NCBI GenBank assembly: GCA_021201735.1
Contig: JAJQEJ010000042.1
Location: 1-39,746, forward strand
Length of the DNA stretch: 39,746 nt
Direction: 5' to 3'
From: Oscillospiraceae bacterium
GTDB taxonomy: Bacteria > Bacillota > Clostridia > Oscillospirales > Oscillospiraceae
The translations under genes and the position numbers were made by a program. Positions 35,121 to 39,746 of this stretch are shown here, one piece after another. The stretch's first letter is position 1; every line of letters begins with the position of its first letter. Below the pieces are notes generated by a model, which was not told the origin of the DNA, searched no databases, and saw only the letters and a list, made by a program, of their open reading frames with translations.

Positions 35121-36533
35121 CTACGTCAGAAGGTCCATCCCTTTGACGAGATGGATCTGCCCGGAGCTATTTGCAAGCTCCTGAAGGGGTGCAGAAAAAT
35201 TCTGGTTGCTGAAAAAAAAGTAGATGACATCCTTGTAGCCGCGCAGATCCTCAATGGCGGCGCACTTTTTCACCAACGTGCCGAAAGCGTCCGCCGGGAC
35301 GACCTCCCCTTCCGGCAAATAGAAGCAGTCGGCGACCACCAGACGCTTGTTGTCCTCGTCGACGGCGATGATGTCGATGGGGCAGATATTGTCGCTGTTC
35401 CAATAGGATCCGATCCGGGTTGGCGTGAACGGGATCTGTCCTGTGACGCAGAAATCCTCCAGCAGCTCGGTGCAGATTTTCACATACGACGGGAACAGAA
35501 GGTTCTGCATGTAGGTCTTTTCCAGCAGCTCACGCACCACCGCGGTATTCCCACGGTCGAGCTCACCATAATACGGGCAGATGTATTTAAACCAGAACGC
35601 GAGAAAATGGTCGCAGATCTGGTACATACCTTTGCGGCTTTTTTCCGGGTTTGGCTCGGTCACCGGTACCCGCCGCTCAATGAGGCCAAGCTTGACCAGA
35701 AGGCTGAGGTAGGGACCGAGGGCGTTTGTTTTCATATCCAGCTTGTTTGCGATATCGAGCAGCTTGCTGTTGCCGTCTCCGATGACGGTGAGGATGGAGA
35801 AGTACGTCGCGGGCTCCCGCACCTCCCGCTCGAGCAGCTCAAGCGGTCGCTCGTGGTAGCCGCCGGAGGTGCGCATCGCATCGTTTTCCAGACAGTCGAT
35901 CATGTGGGTGGCATCACCAAACATGTCAAGGTAGATGGGGACGCCGCCGGTAAAGGTATAGAGCATCACCAGCTGTGCGAAGGAGAGCTTGGGATGGTGT
36001 ACGCTAAGCTCATTGATGCGAAAGCGGCGCATATTAAGCACCTTCACGACGCCATCCTGATAAATGCTGTCGCGGCTCTGGTAGTGCTGCACGGTGGAGG
36101 TGCGGATGGGTCCGGCTGTCACAAGCATAATATTGCAGTCTGACAGAAATTCGTCCCAGCATCGGCGCAGGATGACGAGAAATTCCTTATTCGCCTCAAT
36201 GAGAAACTGCACATTGTCCAAAATAATGAGCTTTTTCTCCTCCGGGCGGTAGTCCGCAAGCATACGGAACAGCCCCTGCCACGAGTCAATTGGCCCGGTG
36301 GGCGACTCCGTCTCGCCCATATAGTCGGCGAGCGTTTGGCGGAAGCGGCGGCGACACTGGCTGTCAACCTCAATGAGGGCGGTAAACCGGATGGCATGTT
36401 TCCCCTGCTCAAACACGTTGATAATGGCAGTCTGACCAAAGCCCTCCCGTCCCCACAGGGCGACAAAGCTGCTCTTTTTCGCATACTCCTCTTCTAGAAA
36501 AGAGAGTTCCTTTTCTCTGCCAATAAAACGCAC
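35121..36533 (-). CDS. Archaeal-type ATPase/DUF234 protein with degenerate active sites
   Basis: The 470-residue protein starts like this family (RFIGREKELSFLEEEY). The P-loop reads GREGFGQT (residues 28-35), with Gln34 in place of the essential Lys. Walker B reads ILDNVQF, Asn107 replacing the usual Glu. A winged helix follows the ATPase part. The C-terminal DUF234 nuclease-like domain has PIDIIAVD (Asp387) but ADCF (402-404) in place of E-C-K. So both enzymatic sites look inactive. The frame is intact over full length, so it is kept by selection or recently decayed. GTG 36533 has GGAG upstream at 10 bases. Confidence 0.8.
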   Translation of the reverse strand: MRFIGREKELSFLEEEYAKKSSFVALWGREGFGQTAIINVFEQGKHAIRFTALIEVDSQCRRRFRQTLADYMGETESPTGPIDSWQGLFRMLADYRPEEKKLIILDNVQFLIEANKEFLVILRRCWDEFLSDCNIMLVTAGPIRTSTVQHYQSRDSIYQDGVVKVLNMRRFRINELSVHHPKLSFAQLVMLYTFTGGVPIYLDMFGDATHMIDCLENDAMRTSGGYHERPLELLEREVREPATYFSILTVIGDGNSKLLDIANKLDMKTNALGPYLSLLVKLGLIERRVPVTEPNPEKSRKGMYQICDHFLAFWFKYICPYYGELDRGNTAVVRELLEKTYMQNLLFPSYVKICTELLEDFCVTGQIPFTPTRIGSYWNSDNICPIDIIAVDEDNKRLVVADCFYLPEGEVVPADAFGTLVKKCAAIEDLRGYKDVIYFFFSNQNFSAPLQELANSSGQIHLVKGMDLLT

Positions 36534-36576
36534 GTAACACCAACTCCAGATTATTTTAGCACGTAAATATAGATTA

Positions 36577-36606
36577 ATCATACCATAAACTATATTGAGA
36601 TAGCAA
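36577..36606 (-). promoter_or_regulatory. Promoter of the DUF234-type ATPase gene
   Basis: Read on the minus strand, TTGCTA (36606-36601) and TATGAT (36582-36577) are 18 bases apart. An extended -10 TGG precedes TATGAT. Confidence 0.45.
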
Positions 36607-36652
36607 CAAAAAATAAAAAAACGCTTCTTGCGGCGCAGCAAAGGATCTTTGG

Positions 36653-36661
36653 CATAAAATA
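36653..36661 (+). promoter_or_regulatory. Possible sporulation sigma -10 element before cwlJ
   Basis: CATAAAATA matches the CATAnnnTA -10 of sigma K and is near the sigma E pattern. No good -35 is visible. It lies 35 bases before the cwlJ start, and known cwlJ genes are mother-cell expressed. Confidence 0.3.
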
Positions 36662-36696
36662 GTGCAGGGTGAGCGCCCCGGAAAGGGGGTGAGACC

Positions 36697-37137
36697 ATGG
36701 CATTTACGAACCGGGAGCTGCTCGCGCGTATTGTCCAATGTGAAGCGGGGGGCGAGGGCGACAACGGCATGCGCGCTGTGGCAACGGTGATCATGAATCG
36801 CGTCGATGTTGCGACGGGAGAGTACCAGCGTGTGAATCAGGGTGATTTGCGCAAGGTGATTTTTCAGGCGTATCAGTTTGACTGCGCCCGCACCGAGATC
36901 GGCGGAAAGCCCAACATGCAGAACATATACAATATGAATCCCGAGCCCATTCACTTTGAAATCGCGGATTGGGCGCTTTCCGGCGGGCGACTGGGGGCCG
37001 TGGGCGACTGCCTGTGGTATTTCAATCCATACGGTCCGTGCATTGAGGGCTTTCCACGCAACGGCAACGGCACCTTCCATACTGCGGTCAACGCGCACTG
37101 CTTTTACCGTCCGACCGCGGCCTATCACCTGACCTAA
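36697..37137 (+). CDS. cwlJ: Spore cortex-lytic hydrolase CwlJ
   Basis: This 146-residue SleB-type (Hydrolase_2) protein lacks a signal peptide, as B. subtilis CwlJ does (142 residues). It has the motifs ARIVQCEAGGEG (catalytic Glu), AVATVIMNRV, LWYFNPYGPC and the ending HCFYRPTA. CwlJ digests cortex peptidoglycan in germination, activated by calcium-dipicolinate. AAAGGGGGTGAG precedes the ATG at close spacing. The gene is followed by gerQ, its coat-localising partner. The pairing supports CwlJ rather than SleB. Confidence 0.92.
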   Translation: MAFTNRELLARIVQCEAGGEGDNGMRAVATVIMNRVDVATGEYQRVNQGDLRKVIFQAYQFDCARTEIGGKPNMQNIYNMNPEPIHFEIADWALSGGRLGAVGDCLWYFNPYGPCIEGFPRNGNGTFHTAVNAHCFYRPTAAYHLT

Positions 37138-37162
37138 CCATAATCTTTAAGGAGCAGAGGAC

Positions 37163-37597
37163 ATGAACAATTCATTTTTTGCAAACCAGCCGCCCGCGGG
37201 TGGCTCAGACTTCTCCGGCCCGGCATCCAGCAGGGACGAAAGCGGGCGCAGGTCGGACACAATTGTCTCCGGTGGCCGATCGGGCATGATGGTCCCGCGC
37301 GGCTCCGCTGCCGGGGCAGATGGGTATGCCGCCCTCACAGAGCCGATGCCGGAGACGCTGATGAGCACTACTTATGTGCCCGGTTTCCTGCGCACGCAAA
37401 TTGGAAAGATCGTGCGTGTGGAGTTTCTCGTGGGCAGCCAGACGACCGACCGTGTCGGTACCCTGCTCGAGGTCGGCGCAAGCTATATCCTGCTGCAGGA
37501 TCTCTCCGGCGCGGCCGATATCATGTGCGACCTGTTCGCCATTAAATTTGTCACCATCATCAATGACGAGACGGGGAATACCGTGATTATCCCCTGA
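37163..37597 (+). CDS. gerQ: Spore coat protein GerQ
   Basis: The protein has 144 residues. The N-terminal 60 or so are low complexity (Ser, Gly, Pro, Arg). The C-terminal domain ETLMSTTYVPGFLRTQIGKI, then VGTLLEVGASYILLQD, matches the GerQ core, which in Bacillus recruits CwlJ to the coat and is crosslinked by transglutaminase. AAGGAG lies 10 bases upstream of the ATG. It is 25 bases after cwlJ. N-terminal sequence is divergent, so identification rests mostly on the core and on the neighbour. Confidence 0.85.
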   Translation: MNNSFFANQPPAGGSDFSGPASSRDESGRRSDTIVSGGRSGMMVPRGSAAGADGYAALTEPMPETLMSTTYVPGFLRTQIGKIVRVEFLVGSQTTDRVGTLLEVGASYILLQDLSGAADIMCDLFAIKFVTIINDETGNTVIIP

Positions 37598-37613
37598 ATT
37601 TTGTGCCGACAAT

Positions 37614-37684
37614 CCGCCACGGATGTGCGCTATCCCTGCTCACGCGCGGTTGCGGCAGGCAGGTGGCGCTTATATCCGTGGCGG
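37614..37684. repeat. Long imperfect hairpin after gerQ
   Basis: CCGCCACGGAT (37614-37624) and its exact reverse complement (37674-37684) flank 49 bases that can fold further, for example GCGC with GCGC and CCTGC with GCAGG. No T run follows, so it is not a clear terminator. It may be a structured RNA or processing site. Confidence 0.5.
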
Positions 37685-37828
37685 TTGTGTAGACACACGG
37701 ATTTTCAATTGGGCATACCGTGCCAAACTCGTCGTTGACATTTTATCCGGATTGTGTTAGCATAGTTGTTGCCTTTGATTTTTCAATTCCATACTATCAT
37801 TAGGACATGCCTGACCCAATTACATAAT

Positions 37829-37915
37829 GGAGAGATGTCCGAGTGGTTTAAGGAGCTGGTCTTGAAAACCAGTGACTCGCAAGAGCCGTGGGTTCGAATC
37901 CCACTCTCTCCGCCA
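37829..37915 (+). tRNA. tRNA-Ser (anticodon TGA)
   Basis: The acceptor stem GGAGAGA (37829-37835) pairs with TCTCTCC (37905-37911), followed by discriminator G and encoded CCA. The anticodon loop CTTGAAA gives TGA. It has the long class II variable arm (TGACTCGCAAGAGCC) and the T-loop GGTTCGAATCC. Confidence 0.97.
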
Positions 37916-37939
37916 AATTTCATTTCATTTTTCTGCCTT

Positions 37940-38030
37940 GGAGAAGTACCCAAGTGGCCGAAGGGGCTCCCCTGCTAAGGGAGTAGGGCGTGAAAGCGTC
38001 GCGAGGGTTCAAATCCCTCCTTCTCCGCCA
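37940..38030 (+). tRNA. tRNA-Ser (anticodon GCT)
   Basis: The acceptor stem GGAGAAG (37940-37946) pairs with CTTCTCC (38020-38026), then G and encoded CCA. The anticodon loop CTGCTAA gives GCT. It has a long variable arm (GTGAAAGCGTCGC) and T-loop GGTTCAAATCC. It lies 24 bases after the first tRNA, probably on one transcript. Confidence 0.97.
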
Positions 38031-38036
38031 AGAAGC

Positions 38037-38085
38037 AAACCCTTGATATCGCTGGTCAATCCAGTCGTATCAAGGGTTTTGTCTT
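38037..38085 (+). terminator. Terminator of the tRNA-Ser pair
   Basis: AAACCCTTGATA (38037-38048) pairs perfectly with 38068-38079. An inner CTGG/CCAG helix (38052-38055 with 38061-38064) gives a cloverless long loop, and TTTTGTC follows. Confidence 0.85.
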
Positions 38086-38105
38086 GTTCTTGTATCGGGA
38101 TTATA

Positions 38106-38279
38106 TCAATTCTTTTTGCTCGTACTGCTCGTTTTGCTCGCACAAGCTTCCGCGGCTTTTCTCAAATCATTTCTATAAATATCTACTGCAACAAAAAACG
38201 TAACGAGGGCACCAATCGTAGTGAAAAGTGAGCCAAGGATACGGCGTTGGCTAATACGCAAAGTAATGAGATGATCCAT
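38106..38279 (-). CDS. Small single-span membrane protein (57 residues)
   Basis: The reading frame of 57 codons starts at ATG 38279 with GGAGGGAAAGG upstream (7 bases to ATG) and ends with TGA. It has a basic N-terminus (RISQRR), one hydrophobic span of about 20 residues (LGSLFTTIGALVTFFVAVDI), and a polar, Ser/Lys-rich tail. Not recognised. The strong ribosome binding site and clear topology make it more likely real than chance. It is downstream of lysA on the same strand, 77 bases away. Confidence 0.6.
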   Translation of the reverse strand: MDHLITLRISQRRILGSLFTTIGALVTFFVAVDIYRNDLRKAAEACASKTSSTSKKN

Positions 38280-38356
38280 ACCTTTCCCTCCAAATATTTC
38301 GTTTTATGTTCTATAATATGTTGTTTTTCCAATTGTGCCATTCAATATAAAACACA

Positions 38357-39613
38357 CTAGAAGACCATCGTTGCAAAATAGTCATCCGGCGTCTCTGCGC
38401 GGCGGATTTCTTCTACCGTGCCGTCTTCCTGTAGCAGCAGCTCAGCGGAGCGCAGTCTGCCGTTATACTGATAGCCCATGGCGTGTCCATGTGCGCCGGT
38501 ATCGTGAATGACGAGCAGGTCGCCGCGCTCAATTTCGGGCAGCATTCTATCCACGGCAAATTTATCGTTGTTTTCGCAGAGTGAGCCGGTCACGTCGTAC
38601 TTGTGGTCGCAGGGTGCATCCTCCTTCCCCATCACGGTAATATGGTGGTACGCGCCATAGAGCGCGGGACGCATCAAATTTGCGGCGCAGGCATCCACAC
38701 CGATGTAATCTTTGTGTGTTTTCTTTTCGTGAATGGCCCGCGTGACAAGGCAGCCATAGGGACCCAGCATATAGCGGCCGAGCTCGGTATAGATCGCGAT
38801 GTTCCCCATCCCGGCGGGCACGAGAATTTCCTCATACGCTTTGCGCACCCCCTCGCCGATGGCAAAAATGTCATTTTCCTTCTGCTCCGGGCGGTAGGGA
38901 ATGCCGACGCCGCCGGAGAGGTTGATAAAGCAGATCTCCGCCCCCGTCTCCTCGTGCAGCTCCGCCGCCGTCTGGAACAGAATGCGCGCGAGCGTGGGAT
39001 AGTAGTCATTGGACAAGGTATTGGACGCCAAAAACGCATGGAGCCCAAAGCGCTTCGCACCCATCTCCTTGAGCCTGCGAAACGCCTGCGTCATCTGCGG
39101 GCGGGTGAGTCCGTACTTCGCATCGCCGGGGTTGTCCATCACCTGAAAGCCTTCCTTTGATTCACCAAGCACGAACTGCCCGCCGGGATTGAAGCGGCAG
39201 GAGATGGTTTCGGGGATATAGCCTATGGTCTCCTGCAGAAAATCAATATGGCTGATATCATCCAGATTGATCACCGCGCCCAGCTTCGCGGCCAGGACAA
39301 ACTCCTCCGCCGGGGTATCGTTGGAGGAAAACATGATCTCCTCCCCGTGAAAGCCGCACCGGTCGGCGAGCATCAGCTCGGTCAGGGAGGAGCAGTCAGC
39401 GCCGCAGCCCTCCTCCCGCAGGAGCTTGAGAATCGCGGGGGTCGGTGTGGCTTTCACTGCAAAATATTCCTTAAAACCGGGGTTCCACGCAAACGCCTGC
39501 CGGAGCCGCCGCGCATTTTCGCGGATCGCGCGCGCGTCATATAGATGGAAAGGCGTAGGGTGCTGTTCCGTAATGGATTGGAGCTGTTCCAACGTAACAA
39601 ATGGCTTTTTCAT
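38357..39613 (-). CDS. lysA: Diaminopimelate decarboxylase (LysA-type)
   Basis: This PLP enzyme of the alanine-racemase-like barrel/decarboxylase family forms lysine from meso-diaminopimelate. The 418 residues have the PLP lysine in YFAVKATPTPAIL and NLSGGVGIPY (phosphate loop). ELGRYMLGPYG and the C-terminal DACAANLMRPALYGAYH with GSLCENNDKFA complete it. The ATG at 39613 has AAGGTG upstream at 9 bases. Other members decarboxylate related amino acids such as carboxynorspermidine; this full-length enzyme is best called LysA-like. It has its own strong promoter. Confidence 0.9.
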   Translation of the reverse strand: MKKPFVTLEQLQSITEQHPTPFHLYDARAIRENARRLRQAFAWNPGFKEYFAVKATPTPAILKLLREEGCGADCSSLTELMLADRCGFHGEEIMFSSNDTPAEEFVLAAKLGAVINLDDISHIDFLQETIGYIPETISCRFNPGGQFVLGESKEGFQVMDNPGDAKYGLTRPQMTQAFRRLKEMGAKRFGLHAFLASNTLSNDYYPTLARILFQTAAELHEETGAEICFINLSGGVGIPYRPEQKENDIFAIGEGVRKAYEEILVPAGMGNIAIYTELGRYMLGPYGCLVTRAIHEKKTHKDYIGVDACAANLMRPALYGAYHHITVMGKEDAPCDHKYDVTGSLCENNDKFAVDRMLPEIERGDLLVIHDTGAHGHAMGYQYNGRLRSAELLLQEDGTVEEIRRAETPDDYFATMVF

Positions 39614-39645
39614 AAATTCAATCACCTTAATTTCATAGTGGTTTT

Positions 39646-39674
39646 ATCATATAAAATTTGTCCTTTTTTGTCAA
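39646..39674 (-). promoter_or_regulatory. Near-consensus promoter of lysA
   Basis: Read on the minus strand, TTGACA (39674-39669) and TATGAT (39651-39646) have exact 17-base spacing. The leader before the ATG at 39613 is only about 25 bases, too short for a lysine riboswitch. Confidence 0.8.
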
Positions 39675-39727
39675 TCCCAATCCCGCGATCAAACAGGGCA
39701 ACCGCACGAAAAGATTAAGGAGCAATA

Positions 39728-39746
39728 TTGCCAAAGAGTAGGGAGA
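39728..39746 (+). CDS. Possible start of a rightward gene, cut by the window edge
   Basis: AAGGAG at 39717-39722 is followed 5 bases later by TTG, then CCA AAG AGT AGG GAG (MPKSRE if translated). Only six codons are visible, so this is a weak call and no function can be given. Confidence 0.3.

Noticed and set aside
35025-36143. Rightward frame of 372 codons over the DUF234-type gene
   Set aside because: It lacks a start signal and any recognisable motif, while the reverse frame has a full-length recognised domain order and a promoter.
37766-37978. Rightward 70-codon frame across the tRNA genes
   Set aside because: It spans the tRNA-Ser gene and has no coding features.
39614-39746. Lysine riboswitch before lysA
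   Set aside because: The strong promoter places the transcript start only about 25 bases before the ATG, so no room exists for the aptamer.

Overview
The window looks like a chromosomal segment of a spore-forming Clostridia member, probably a gut-type Oscillospirales or a relative. This rests on the high GC content with AGGAGG-type ribosome binding sites and TTG/GTG starts, a cwlJ-gerQ spore germination pair, acetate kinase next to the tmcAL tRNA-modification gene, and fermentative or anaerobic enzymes (radical SAM, ferredoxin-fused nitroreductase). The species cannot be named from the sequence. No phage, insertion sequence or CRISPR array was seen. No stretch longer than about 300 bases lacks a gene or RNA; the longest gaps (about 200-230 bases) hold promoters, operators or hairpins.

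Layout. 1-3590: two strong hairpins, then a tetR-glmS-coaX unit with a visible promoter and a dyad operator, closed by a bidirectional terminator. 3585-5742: a leftward radical SAM/SPASM gene and a SLOG/DUF1273 gene. 5851-13742: a complete leftward arginine operon argG-H-C-J-B-D-F with its own terminator. An ARG-box-like palindrome lies inside a terminator-like hairpin ahead of argG. 13917-19061: a divergent cluster with a zinc-ribbon membrane protein (DUF6320 type) and a CoA-dependent acyltransferase-fold protein leftward, and an HSL-type esterase, galE and a membrane-anchored alpha/beta hydrolase rightward. 19098-23472: a YjbR protein, a ferredoxin-nitroreductase, recQ and tmcAL. 23525-30567: ackA, a glutamate dehydrogenase gene interrupted by an in-frame TAG, a COG2509 flavoprotein, a polysaccharide deacetylase lipoprotein, cdd and an AEC transporter. 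30611-31802: a small nitroreductase divergent from an Rrf2-type regulator, with two identical-geometry operators between them.

31832-35007 is the most unusual part. It is a leftward three-gene operon whose first gene is a sugar phosphate cyclase that resembles 2-deoxy-scyllo-inosose synthase more than 3-dehydroquinate synthase. It is followed by a sugar-isomerase-like TIM barrel and a zinc dehydrogenase. Its promoter carries a 10-bp inverted repeat bracketing the -35 element. These genes suggest a small carbocyclic-sugar (cyclitol) pathway starting from a hexose phosphate, without the aminotransferases or glycosyltransferases of an aminoglycoside cluster. Just upstream lies an archaeal-type ATPase/DUF234 protein in which the Walker A lysine, the Walker B glutamate and the nuclease E-x-K are all replaced.

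36697-39746: cwlJ-gerQ, a long imperfect hairpin, two tRNA-Ser genes (TGA, GCT), a short unreported-type single-span membrane ORF of 57 codons, lysA with a near-consensus promoter, and perhaps the first codons of a rightward gene at the window edge.
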